Source: RI-283 sp964487925
GTDB lineage: Bacteria; Pseudomonadota; Gammaproteobacteria; SZUA-140
Assembly (NCBI GenBank): GCA_964487925.1
Contig: CAZASZ010000066.1
Coordinates: 1 to 9,804 of the forward strand
Direction: 5' to 3'
DNA: 9,804 nt
Of this stretch, positions 1 through 7,110 are shown in pieces; position 1 is the first letter of the stretch, and the number at the start of each line of letters is the position of its first letter. The notes under the pieces were generated by a model. The model saw only the letters and a list, made by a program, of their open reading frames with translations. It ran no database searches and was not told where the DNA came from. The position numbers and the translations under genes are program-made.

Positions 1-1110
1 AGGGAGCGTTATCAGGTCGGGGCGGATATCGAAGATCCTGATGTGGTCCTCTTACGCTCCTTCAAGATGCACGACCTGCCAATTCCGTCCTCGCTCAAGG
101 CCGTCGCGCGTGCTGGCGCCGGTGTTAACAATGTTCCGGTTGGCTTGCTGACAGAGGTGGGAATTCCGGTATTCAATGCGCCAGGTGCAAATGCCAATGC
201 CGTGAAGGAGCTAGTCCTCGCCGGTATGCTCCTGGCCTGTCGCAATATCTGTCAGGCCTGGGACTTTGTTCGTCATCTCGAAGGCGATGACGCGAGTCTG
301 ATGAAGCAGGCAGAGGCGGGCAAGAAGCAATTTGTCGGTTTTGAGCTGCCAGGCCGCACGCTGGGCGTAATCGGCCTGGGTGCGATCGGGGTTATGGTTG
401 CCAATGCGGCCCGGGCGCTTGGTATGGACGTCATCGGCTATGACCCCAAAATTACCGTGCCGAGCGCTTGGCGCTTGTCTGCCGATGTGCGACAGGCCGT
501 CAGTGTTGCCGATTTGTTGGCGCAATCTGACTTTGTCACGTTTCATGTCCCACTGGTCGAGAGCACTAAGCACCTGATCAACCGTGAGAGTATTCGCGGT
601 ATGCGTGACGGGGCGGTCATACTGAATTTCTCGCGTGACGGGATCGTGGATCACGAAGCCGTGGCTGAGGCGCTGAATGTCGGCAAACTGTATAGCTACG
701 TCTGTGATTTTGCCAATAATGAACTTAAGAACCATGAACGCGTGATCATCTTGCCGCACTTGGGTGCATCCACCCGGCAGGCCGAGGACAATTGCGCAGT
801 TATGGTTGTCGAACAAGTGCGAGATTTCCTTGAAAACGGCAATATCCGTAATTCCGTCAATTTCCCCGAGATCGTGATGCCGATGTCGAACGGGACTCGC
901 CTAGCGATTGCCAATGCCAACGTCCCCAACATGGTCGGACAGATATCCACCGTCATGGCCGAGGCTGACCTCAATATCAATGACCTGCTCAACAAATCCC
1001 GAGATCAGATTGCCTATATGCTCGTGGATGTCGACCAGACAGTCCCGGCGCATGTGCTCGACAGGCTTCGCGCCATTGACGGCGTACTCAATGTGCGTCT
1101 GATTCCATAA
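1..1110 (+). CDS. serA: D-3-phosphoglycerate dehydrogenase with ACT domain (5' truncated)
   Basis: The reading frame is open from the first base, so the gene starts upstream of the window; comparison with the remembered ~390-residue short form suggests about 20 residues are missing. The product oxidises 3-phosphoglycerate to 3-phosphohydroxypyruvate with NAD, the first step of serine synthesis in the cytosol. Counting from the first codon, the family block SFKMHDLPIP lies near residues 20-29, followed by GAGVNN and PGANANAVKELV. The Rossmann glycine motif GLGAIG is at 125-130, the probable substrate/catalytic Arg is in NFSRDG (~212), and the catalytic His is in PHLGAS (~253). A C-terminal ACT domain covers about 307-369. 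It resembles the short form with one ACT domain rather than the longer forms with an added ASB domain. The stop codon is 18 bases before the pheA ATG, so they are probably cotranscribed. The dehydrogenase family is certain; the exact substrate is inferred from the family-specific N-terminal and active-site blocks. Confidence 0.93.
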   Translation, partial: RERYQVGADIEDPDVVLLRSFKMHDLPIPSSLKAVARAGAGVNNVPVGLLTEVGIPVFNAPGANANAVKELVLAGMLLACRNICQAWDFVRHLEGDDASLMKQAEAGKKQFVGFELPGRTLGVIGLGAIGVMVANAARALGMDVIGYDPKITVPSAWRLSADVRQAVSVADLLAQSDFVTFHVPLVESTKHLINRESIRGMRDGAVILNFSRDGIVDHEAVAEALNVGKLYSYVCDFANNELKNHERVIILPHLGASTRQAEDNCAVMVVEQVRDFLENGNIRNSVNFPEIVMPMSNGTRLAIANANVPNMVGQISTVMAEADLNINDLLNKSRDQIAYMLVDVDQTVPAHVLDRLRAIDGVLNVRLIP

Positions 1111-1128
1111 GCGGTTGAGGTAGGGGTG

Positions 1129-2229
1129 ATGACCGATTCCGATGCTTTGCAGAAGATCCGTGACAACATCGATCGTATCGATTGTCAGCTACAGGAACTG
1201 ATTGCCGAGCGCGCCAGATGTGCCTGCGAGGTTGCGCGCATTAAGCAGGTTGACGGCGACACCTCTGATTACTATCGCCCTGAGCGAGAGGCTCAAGTCT
1301 TGGAAACCGTTCGGAAACGTAACCAAGGGCCGCTTGAGGACGAAGCCATGGTGCGACTGTTTCGCGAGATCATGTCGACATGTCTGCATCTTCAGCATCC
1401 TATGTCGGTGGCCTATTTGGGACCGCGGGGGACTTTTACCGAAGCTGCCGCCCTAAAGCACTTCGGTCACGCCGTTGAGGCTATTCCGCTTGCGGGGATA
1501 GACACCGTATTCCGTGAGGTTGAATCCGGGAATGTCCACTACGGTATCGTGCCCATCGAAAATTCGACTGAGGGTGTCGTCAACCATACCCTGGACCTGT
1601 TTGTACGCTCCCCGCTGAAAATCTGCAGCGAGATCGAGCTACGAATCCACCATAATCTAATGGGGGGAGCGACGGACCTGTCGACGGTACACAAGGTCTA
1701 TGGTCACCAGATGGCGCTTGCGCAGTGCCGTAACTGGCTGGACACGCATCTCCCAAAGGCGGAGCGCATCACCATGAGCAGCAATGCGGAAGCCGCGCGT
1801 AGGGCCGCCGACGATGCCGCCGCGGGTAACCTGGACTCGGCGGCTATCGCCGGTAAGGACGCCGCAGGGATCTATGATCTGGCGATCCTCGTCAAAAATA
1901 TCGAAGATGCCCCAGACAACACAACGCGTTTTCTCGTCATTGGTCGTAGCTCCCCAAAGCGTAGCGGGCAAGACAAGACATCGCTGATGCTGGCGACGAC
2001 AAACAAGTCAGGGGCGTTGGTGCGCCTGCTGGAGCCACTGGCAAGGCGCGGCATCTCTTTGTCGCGAATAGAATCCCGCCCATCGCATCAAGGCACGTGG
2101 GAGTACCTGTTTTTCATTGATATATCTGGTCACATCGAGGATGCCAATGTCGTTGAGGCTATTCGGGAACTCGAGGCCGAAACCACTTTGGTCAAAGTCC
2201 TGGGTTCCCATCCCAAGGCAATCCTCTAA
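1129..2229 (+). CDS. pheA: Bifunctional chorismate mutase / prephenate dehydratase (P-protein)
   Basis: This cytosolic enzyme converts chorismate to prephenate and then to phenylpyruvate, the committed route to phenylalanine. An AroQ-type chorismate mutase domain covers about residues 1-90, with Arg11, Arg28, Lys39 and Glu52 at the same numbers as in the E. coli enzyme. The prephenate dehydratase domain spans about 92-272, with AYLGPRGTFTEAA, VPIENSTEGVV and the catalytic TRF motif (Thr266). The C-terminal ACT domain (about 285-366) has GALV at 295-298 and ESRP at 315-318, the motifs linked to phenylalanine binding and feedback inhibition. The length (366 aa) is normal. I chose the ATG at 1129; an in-frame GTG at 1126 directly before it sits on the purine-rich GAGGTAGGGG sequence that serves as ribosome binding site. 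Confidence 0.96.
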   Translation: MTDSDALQKIRDNIDRIDCQLQELIAERARCACEVARIKQVDGDTSDYYRPEREAQVLETVRKRNQGPLEDEAMVRLFREIMSTCLHLQHPMSVAYLGPRGTFTEAAALKHFGHAVEAIPLAGIDTVFREVESGNVHYGIVPIENSTEGVVNHTLDLFVRSPLKICSEIELRIHHNLMGGATDLSTVHKVYGHQMALAQCRNWLDTHLPKAERITMSSNAEAARRAADDAAAGNLDSAAIAGKDAAGIYDLAILVKNIEDAPDNTTRFLVIGRSSPKRSGQDKTSLMLATTNKSGALVRLLEPLARRGISLSRIESRPSHQGTWEYLFFIDISGHIEDANVVEAIRELEAETTLVKVLGSHPKAIL

Positions 2230-2255
2230 GGCGACCTTCAGGTTGCATGAATTAA
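2230..2255 (+). promoter_or_regulatory. pheA-tyrA junction: small hairpin and two-codon ORF before the tyrA start
   Basis: The 26 bases between pheA and tyrA contain a 6-bp stem, GCGACC (2231-2236) with GGTTGC (2241-2246, one G-U pair), closed by the loop TTCA. The only Shine-Dalgarno-like bases (AGG, 2240-2242) fall partly inside this stem. The sequence ATG AAT TAA (2247-2255) follows, in frame with and directly touching the proposed TTG start of tyrA. Ribosomes could terminate at TAA and restart at TTG, or the ATG may be unused. The structure is seen in the sequence; a regulatory role is inference. Confidence 0.35.
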
Positions 2256-3173
2256 TTGAAAATTCAGCGTGTGATTAGTCAGCGTCTTACTATCATCGGC
2301 GTCGGCCTTATCGGCGGTTCGCTGGCCCGTTCGTTGCGCGCGGTCGAGGCCTGTGGCGAGGTCGTCGGTTACGGCAGGGACGGCACCAATCTGGAACTCG
2401 CTGTCGACCTCGGTGTGATCGATCGATTCGAGACCAATCTCCATGAGGCGGTCTCGGGCGCGGATTTGATCGTGCTCGCGGTCCCCTTGAGCGCCATGAG
2501 CGATATTCTGAGCGGCTTGGCTGGACATCTGGCTCCAGGGGCGGTCCTGACCGATGTTGGCAGCGCTAAGGCCAGCGTCGTAGCGGATGCACGCCAGCTT
2601 GGAGAAGCGTTTACCAACTTTGTCCCTGCGCATCCGATAGCCGGGACCGAGAAGAGCGGTGTCGGCGCCTCGGTCGCCGGTCTGTTTCAGAATCACTATA
2701 CGATCCTGACGCCGGTCGCCGAGACCGATGGCGATGCTCTGCTGCGTGTCCAAAATATGTGGGAGACCGTTGGCGCATCTACGGTCACGATGGACGTCGA
2801 ACATCATGATCGTATCCTGGCTGATACTAGCCATCTGCCTCATATGCTTGCCTTTGCGCTTGTCGATTACCTGGCTCGGCAGAACGGCGATGAGCCGTTT
2901 CGGTATGCGGCCGGGGGCTTTACCGATTTTACGCGGATCGCGTCCAGTGATCCGGTCATGTGGCGTGATATCTGCCTCGCCAACCAAGCGGCGATCCGAG
3001 GAACCCTGAAGGGATATATGGACACCTTGGCGCGTATTGACCAATATCTGGCTGATGACGACGGCATTGCCCTCTTAAATTGTTTTTCCGACGCCAAGCA
3101 AAGACGCGATCGTTTTTTATCTGAACGCGCGGCCGCAATGGGTAAGGTTCAAGACGGTGTAACTGATGACTGA
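2256..3173 (+). CDS. tyrA: Prephenate/arogenate dehydrogenase
   Basis: This cytosolic enzyme oxidatively decarboxylates prephenate (or arogenate) in tyrosine synthesis. The N-terminal nucleotide-binding motif GVGLIGGSLA is at residues 15-24, DVGSAK at 100-105, the catalytic-His block AHPIAGTEKSG at 125-135, SHLPH at 192-196, and a helical C-terminal half carries FRYAAGGFTDFTRIAS. It has no chorismate mutase domain, no AroA fusion and no clear C-terminal ACT domain, so it is the single-domain-pair TyrA type at 305 aa. Prephenate versus arogenate preference, and NAD versus NADP, cannot be decided by eye. The start is uncertain: TTG at 2256 is the first in-frame start codon after an in-frame TAA, and GTG at 2271 is the alternative. 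Both keep the Rossmann motif intact. The last 8 bases overlap aroA. Confidence 0.93.
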   Translation: MKIQRVISQRLTIIGVGLIGGSLARSLRAVEACGEVVGYGRDGTNLELAVDLGVIDRFETNLHEAVSGADLIVLAVPLSAMSDILSGLAGHLAPGAVLTDVGSAKASVVADARQLGEAFTNFVPAHPIAGTEKSGVGASVAGLFQNHYTILTPVAETDGDALLRVQNMWETVGASTVTMDVEHHDRILADTSHLPHMLAFALVDYLARQNGDEPFRYAAGGFTDFTRIASSDPVMWRDICLANQAAIRGTLKGYMDTLARIDQYLADDDGIALLNCFSDAKQRRDRFLSERAAAMGKVQDGVTDD

Positions 3174-4494
3174 CAACGGCAATATCCAATATCGAGCTGC
3201 GCCGGGCGGAAGCCTCAACGGCGAGGCCAAAGTCCCGGGGGATAAGTCCGTCTCCCATCGTGCAATTATGCTTGGCGCGCTTGCCGACGGCGTGACCGCG
3301 ATCGAGGGTTTTCTTGAAGGCGATGACAGCCTCGCGACTTTGAGCGCTTTTCGGGACATGGGCGTTGTGATCTCTGATCCGGAGGCCGGGCGCGTCGTTA
3401 TTCAGGGTGTAGGTATCCATGGACTGTCGGCGCCGGAGCAGGCGCTGGATCTAGGCAACTCAGGTACCTCCATGCGTCTCATCGCCGGCCTTATGGCGGG
3501 ACAGGATTTTGACTGCACGCTCGTCGGAGACACCTCGCTCAGCCAGAGGCCAATGCGCAGGGTATCCGATCCATTGACCGAAATGGGGGCTCGTATCGAG
3601 ACCGGCGCCGAAGGCACTCCGCCGCTGCACATTCATGGTGGAAAAACCCTTCATGGTATCGACTATGACATGCCTGTCGCGAGCGCCCAGGTAAAGTCGT
3701 CGCTATTGTTGGCCGGCCTCTATGCACAGGGAGTTACCCGAGTGAAGGAACCTGCGGTTACGAGGGATCATACCGAGCGCATGCTCGAAGCATTCGAGTA
3801 TCCGGTGCAATGTGAAGACGGATATGTCAGTGTGATGGGCGGGGGACATTTGCGGCCCACTGCGATCACAGTGCCGGGCGACATCTCGTCCGCTGCTTTT
3901 TTTATCGTTGGCGCGAGTATCGCACCCGGTTCCAGCGTTGTTTTACAAGGAGTGGGCATAAATCCGACTCGGACCGGCATCATCGACATCATGCGATTGA
4001 TGGGGGCAAGGCTTGAGTTGCAAAACGAACGCTTCGATGGATGTGAGCCCGTCGCCGATATTCACGTGGTCTCATCCGAACTTGTCGGGATAGATATCCC
4101 TGAGGCCCTTGTGCCGCTCGCAATCGATGAATTCCCGGCGATTTTCGTTGCAGCGGCATGTGCCCGTGGAACTACCCGCCTGAGTGGTGCACGCGAGCTG
4201 CGTGTTAAGGAGAGCGATCGTATCCAGGTCATGGCTGACGGTTTGCAGGCCCTGGGTATCGATGCCGTGCCGACACCTGATGGTATGATCATAGAGGGAG
4301 GCTCGCTTCAAGGGGGTAGAGTGGAAAGCCACGGCGATCACCGCATCGCAATGTCCTTTGCTATGGCCGCACTGCGCGCCCACGGCGAGATCGTCATAGA
4401 TAATTGTCGAAACGTGACGACTTCGTTTCCCGGGTTTCCGGAGCTGGCAGTTTCGCTTGGTCTGCAGGTCTCGGCGGTTCGTGCCGATGATTGA
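3166..4494 (+). CDS. aroA: 3-phosphoshikimate 1-carboxyvinyltransferase (EPSP synthase), class II-like
   Basis: The enzyme joins shikimate-3-phosphate and phosphoenolpyruvate to give EPSP, the penultimate step to chorismate. Visible motifs are GDKSVSHR (25-32), GNSGTSMR (97-104), QRPM (127-130), SAQVKSS (173-179), RDHTE (200-204), NPTRTG (266-271), DEFP with the probable catalytic Asp321, KESDR (348-352) and HGDHRIAMS (389-397). The set GDKS, SAQxK, RxHxE and NxTR is the published signature of class II EPSP synthases, unlike the E. coli class I enzyme. The glycine of GNSGT is retained; in the glyphosate-insensitive CP4 enzyme the equivalent residue is alanine, so tolerance should not be assumed. 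The length of 442 aa is normal for class II. ATG at 3166 overlaps the tyrA stop (ATGACTGA) with no strong ribosome binding site, so translation is probably coupled to tyrA. Confidence 0.97.
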   Translation: MTDNGNIQYRAAPGGSLNGEAKVPGDKSVSHRAIMLGALADGVTAIEGFLEGDDSLATLSAFRDMGVVISDPEAGRVVIQGVGIHGLSAPEQALDLGNSGTSMRLIAGLMAGQDFDCTLVGDTSLSQRPMRRVSDPLTEMGARIETGAEGTPPLHIHGGKTLHGIDYDMPVASAQVKSSLLLAGLYAQGVTRVKEPAVTRDHTERMLEAFEYPVQCEDGYVSVMGGGHLRPTAITVPGDISSAAFFIVGASIAPGSSVVLQGVGINPTRTGIIDIMRLMGARLELQNERFDGCEPVADIHVVSSELVGIDIPEALVPLAIDEFPAIFVAAACARGTTRLSGARELRVKESDRIQVMADGLQALGIDAVPTPDGMIIEGGSLQGGRVESHGDHRIAMSFAMAALRAHGEIVIDNCRNVTTSFPGFPELAVSLGLQVSAVRADD

Positions 4495-5170
4495 TCCAAT
4501 CGCACCGGTCATCGCCGTTGATGGTCCCAGCGCATCGGGCAAGGGTACAATCAGCCGCAAGGTCGCGCGCGAACTCGGCTTTCATTTGCTCGACAGTGGG
4601 GCGCTCTATCGCTTGGCGGGTTTCGCGGCGGAGGAACGCCATATCGCCCTGGACGATGGCCCTTCCGTCGCTGCGATGTTGGATCGTCTGGACATTATGT
4701 TTAGCGATGATGACCTGAGCAATCAGGACGGCGTGGTCTACCTCGACGGACGCCGGTTAGGGACGGAACTGCGTACCGAAGAGGCGGGGCGAGCCGCCTC
4801 CAGAGTAGCCAGTTTGCCCGAGGTCAGGAACGCCTTGGTAGACCGCCAACGCGCCTTCCAAACGGCGCCGGGGTTGGTCGCGGACGGTCGCGATATGGGA
4901 TCCGTAATCTTCCCTCAGGCGAGTCTCAAAATCTTTTTGGACGCATCCCCGGAAGAACGCGCGACAAGGCGCTATAAGCAGTTGAAGGGCAAGGGAATAG
5001 ATGTTAGTCTAACGGCCCTTTTGTCCGATATTGAAGCGCGTGACGCTCGTGATCGGGGCCGGGAAACGGCTCCGCTCACAGTAGCCGATGACGCGCGCGT
5101 CATCGACACGAGCAAAATGGGTATAGATGAGGTCGTTAATTCCGTCCTCGAATTATGGCGGTCGCAGTAG
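4487..5170 (+). CDS. cmk: Cytidylate kinase
   Basis: CMP/dCMP kinase phosphorylates CMP and dCMP with ATP in the pyrimidine nucleotide pool. The P-loop GPSASGKGT is at residues 13-21, DSGALYR at 36-42, DGRDMGSVIFP at 133-143 (the CMP-binding DGRD block), FLDASPEERATRR at 150-162 and RDARDRGR at 185-192 (lid/arginine region). The length of 227 aa matches the bacterial long type that has an inserted NMP-binding domain. I chose ATG at 4487, which overlaps the aroA stop as ATGATTGA and puts the P-loop at the usual distance from the N terminus. The in-frame TTG at 4457 would add ten unusual residues inside aroA. No strong Shine-Dalgarno sequence is present, in line with coupling to aroA. Confidence 0.97.
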   Translation: MIDPIAPVIAVDGPSASGKGTISRKVARELGFHLLDSGALYRLAGFAAEERHIALDDGPSVAAMLDRLDIMFSDDDLSNQDGVVYLDGRRLGTELRTEEAGRAASRVASLPEVRNALVDRQRAFQTAPGLVADGRDMGSVIFPQASLKIFLDASPEERATRRYKQLKGKGIDVSLTALLSDIEARDARDRGRETAPLTVADDARVIDTSKMGIDEVVNSVLELWRSQ

Positions 5171-5337
5171 GACTGGAGACCGTCTTGGTGCCTTGGGTCA
5201 TAGTGATCTTAGGTAAAAACACAACCGCATTCCTGCTTGCAGGTGTGCCTTCAACTTGTATGGCCGTTCGACGTAATGTTTCTTGGGCTATATCTCTTGC
5301 GGCAACGTCAATCGAAAACGGTCGGGATCAATAACAC
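5171..5337 (+). promoter_or_regulatory. cmk-rpsA intergenic region / rpsA leader
   Basis: These 167 bases contain no gene. rpsA is usually transcribed from its own promoters and autoregulated by S1 at its leader, so a promoter and leader RNA are expected here. I see only weak promoter-like boxes (for example TATATC at 5289-5294 without a good -35) and cannot place a promoter with confidence. GACGT (5270-5274) can pair with ACGTC (5305-5309) to form a large-looped stem ahead of the start. A short dyad CCTG/CAGG lies at 5232-5243. The only ribosome-binding-like sequence is GGGA at 5324-5327, ten bases before the ATG, so the start site lacks a strong Shine-Dalgarno sequence. No T-tract terminator for cmk is visible. 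Confidence 0.4.
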
Positions 5338-7017
5338 ATGAGTGAAAATTTCGCAGAACTGTTTGAAGAAAGCCTTGCCGAAAAACAGATGAGCCCCGGT
5401 GCCATCGTCACCGGCAGCGTCGTCGATATCACCCCCGACTTCGTGGTCGTTAATGTCGGACTCAAGTCCGAAGGGATCATTCCCGTAAACCAGTTTTTCA
5501 ATTCCGAAGGCAAGATCGAAGTTTCCGTAGGCGACAGCGTCGAAGTAGCGCTGGAGGCCTTTGAAGACGGTTTTGGCGCTACCCGCCTGTCTCGAGAGAA
5601 GGCTAAACGCGCCCAGCAGTGGGACCTTCTCGACAAGGCCCTTGAGGGTGACGAAATCGTCAAGGGTATCCTGACCGGCAAGGTCAAGGGTGGTTTTACG
5701 GTTGAGATCGGCGATATTCGCGCCTTTCTGCCTGGCTCCCTGGTCGATGTCCGGCCGGTACGTGACCTGTCTCATCTTGAAGGCAAGGAGCTTGAGTTCA
5801 AGGTCGTTAAGATCGACCGACAGCGCAATAACATCGTTGTTTCGCGTCGTGCCGTGGTCGAACATGAGACCAGTGCGGAACGTGAGGCCCTGCTGGCCAA
5901 TCTACAGGATGGCCAAGTGCTCAAGGGTATCGTCAAGAACCTGACCGACTATGGCGCATTCATCGACCTCGGCGGTATTGATGGTCTTCTGCATATCACC
6001 GATATGTCCTGGAAGCGGATCAAACAGCCGTCCGATATCGTTAACATCGGTGACGATATCGACGTCAAGATCCTTAAGTTCGATCGTGAGCGTAATCGAG
6101 TGTCGCTTGGTCTCAAGCAGCTTGGAGAGGATCCTTGGAGTAATCTGTCGCGTCGCAACCCCGTTAACAGCATCGCATTTGGCAAGGTCACCAATATTGC
6201 CGATTATGGTTGCTTTGTTGAGATCGAAGATGGTGTGGAAGGCCTTGTTCATGTTTCCGAAATGGATTGGACGAACAAAAACATCCATCCTTCCAAGGTC
6301 GTTCATCTGGGCCAGGAGGTCCAGGTCAAGGTGCTCGATATCGACGAGGAGCGTCGCCGGATCTCACTAGGCATGAAGCAGTGCATGTCTAATCCTTGGG
6401 AGGACTTTGCGGGCACCCATAACAAGGGCGACCGTGTGAAGGGTGTTATCAAGTCCATCACCGATTTCGGCATCTTTGTCGGACTCGACGGTAGCATCGA
6501 TGGTCTGTTGCATCTCTCCGATCTATCGTGGGCTGAGAACGGGGAAGAAAACGTCCATAACTACGCCAAGGGTGACGAGATTGAAGCAGTCATTCTTGCG
6601 ATTGATCCCGAGCGGGAGCGGATCTCTCTGGGTGTCAAGCAGTTGGAGCGCGATCCCTTCGAGCTCTACGTTGCGGATCACCCCAAGGGTTCGATTGTAA
6701 CGGGTAAGGTTTTGTCCGTGGATGCACGTGGCGCCACGATCTCTCTGGGCGAGAGTGTCGATGGCTATCTGCGTGTCTCCGAGATCTCGCGTGAGCGAGT
6801 CGAGGATGCCCGTACGGTACTGAGCGAGGGAGATGAGGTCGAGGCGCGTTTTGTGGCCGTTGATCGCAAGAACCACAGCATCATGTTGTCCATTAAGGCC
6901 AAGGATGTCCAGGAAGAGGCGGAAGCCATCAAGGAGTATTCAAAGGCCGCTGATGAATCAGGTGCTGGTACGGCAACCCTGGGTGACCTTATCAAGGAGC
7001 AGATGAACAACCGCTGA
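5338..7017 (+). CDS. rpsA: 30S ribosomal protein S1
   Basis: S1 binds mRNA on the small ribosomal subunit and helps initiate translation of mRNAs with weak or structured start sites; in enteric bacteria it also represses its own mRNA. At 559 aa it is close to the 557-aa E. coli protein. Six S1 (OB-fold) domains can be placed at about residues 20-87, 105-171, 191-261, 277-348, 363-435 and 450-522. The repeats end in the typical RISLG(M/V)KQ or VSLGLKQ blocks in domains 3-5, while domains 1, 2 and 6 are more divergent, as expected: 1 and 2 bind the ribosome, 3-6 bind RNA. The N-terminal MSENFAELFEESL is the region that docks on S2 in E. coli. A C-terminal tail (523-559) is charged and low in complexity. 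The start is the ATG at 5338. The gene uses many AAG, GGT and CGT codons, consistent with high expression. Confidence 0.98.
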   Translation: MSENFAELFEESLAEKQMSPGAIVTGSVVDITPDFVVVNVGLKSEGIIPVNQFFNSEGKIEVSVGDSVEVALEAFEDGFGATRLSREKAKRAQQWDLLDKALEGDEIVKGILTGKVKGGFTVEIGDIRAFLPGSLVDVRPVRDLSHLEGKELEFKVVKIDRQRNNIVVSRRAVVEHETSAEREALLANLQDGQVLKGIVKNLTDYGAFIDLGGIDGLLHITDMSWKRIKQPSDIVNIGDDIDVKILKFDRERNRVSLGLKQLGEDPWSNLSRRNPVNSIAFGKVTNIADYGCFVEIEDGVEGLVHVSEMDWTNKNIHPSKVVHLGQEVQVKVLDIDEERRRISLGMKQCMSNPWEDFAGTHNKGDRVKGVIKSITDFGIFVGLDGSIDGLLHLSDLSWAENGEENVHNYAKGDEIEAVILAIDPERERISLGVKQLERDPFELYVADHPKGSIVTGKVLSVDARGATISLGESVDGYLRVSEISRERVEDARTVLSEGDEVEARFVAVDRKNHSIMLSIKAKDVQEEAEAIKEYSKAADESGAGTATLGDLIKEQMNNR

Positions 7018-7029
7018 TCTGCTGAGATC
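7016..7029 (+). other. Small stem-loop overlapping the rpsA stop codon
   Basis: GATCT (7016-7020) and AGATC (7025-7029) form a perfect 5-bp stem with loop GCTG. It begins inside the TGA stop codon and ends immediately before the larger stem-loop at 7030. Alternatively, CTGAG (7022-7026) can pair with CTCAG (7065-7069), extending the larger stem, so the two pairings exclude each other. Confidence 0.4.
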
Positions 7030-7061
7030 GTTTGTGGTGTCCCGTGAGGGGCGCCACAAAC
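7030..7061 (+). terminator. Strong stem-loop after rpsA, terminator-like but without a T tract
   Basis: A 14-bp uninterrupted stem is formed by GTTTGTGGTGTCCC (7030-7043) and GGGGCGCCACAAAC (7048-7061), counting two G-U pairs, with the GNRA-type tetraloop GTGA. The following bases (ATACTCAGAGG) are not T-rich, so a simple intrinsic terminator is unlikely. It may act as a 3'-end stabiliser or RNA processing site, or as a partial terminator that lowers readthrough from the highly expressed rpsA into ihfB. The structure is certain at the sequence level; its role is inferred. Confidence 0.5.
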
Positions 7062-7110
7062 ATACTCAGAGGTTGGGTGTGGAAACATCGAAACAGGATT
7101 TTAGGCAAGA

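Noticed and set aside
211..816. 201-codon open frame on the - strand inside serA
   Set aside because: It is opposite the conserved catalytic core of the dehydrogenase and has no family motif or ribosome binding site that I can see.
2238..3044. 268-codon open frame on the - strand, antisense to tyrA
   Set aside because: It lies fully opposite a clear TyrA, its translation shows no recognisable motif, and it is explained by codon bias in a GC-rich gene.
4457..4486. Longer cmk start at TTG 4457
   Set aside because: It would add ten basic residues ahead of a P-loop already at normal distance from the ATG at 4487, which has the same overlap geometry as aroA.
5308..5865. 185-codon open frame on the - strand opposite the start of rpsA
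   Set aside because: It is antisense to S1 domains 1-2, and its acidic, low-information translation mirrors rpsA codon use.
5690..6370. Out-of-frame + strand ORFs within rpsA
   Set aside because: The S1 repeats generate similar repeated shadow frames; the translations are Ser/Arg/Ile-rich with no domain.
5338..7017. Repeated similar segments in rpsA as a DNA repeat array
   Set aside because: The similarity is at protein level between S1 domains, with diverged DNA, as in all rpsA genes.
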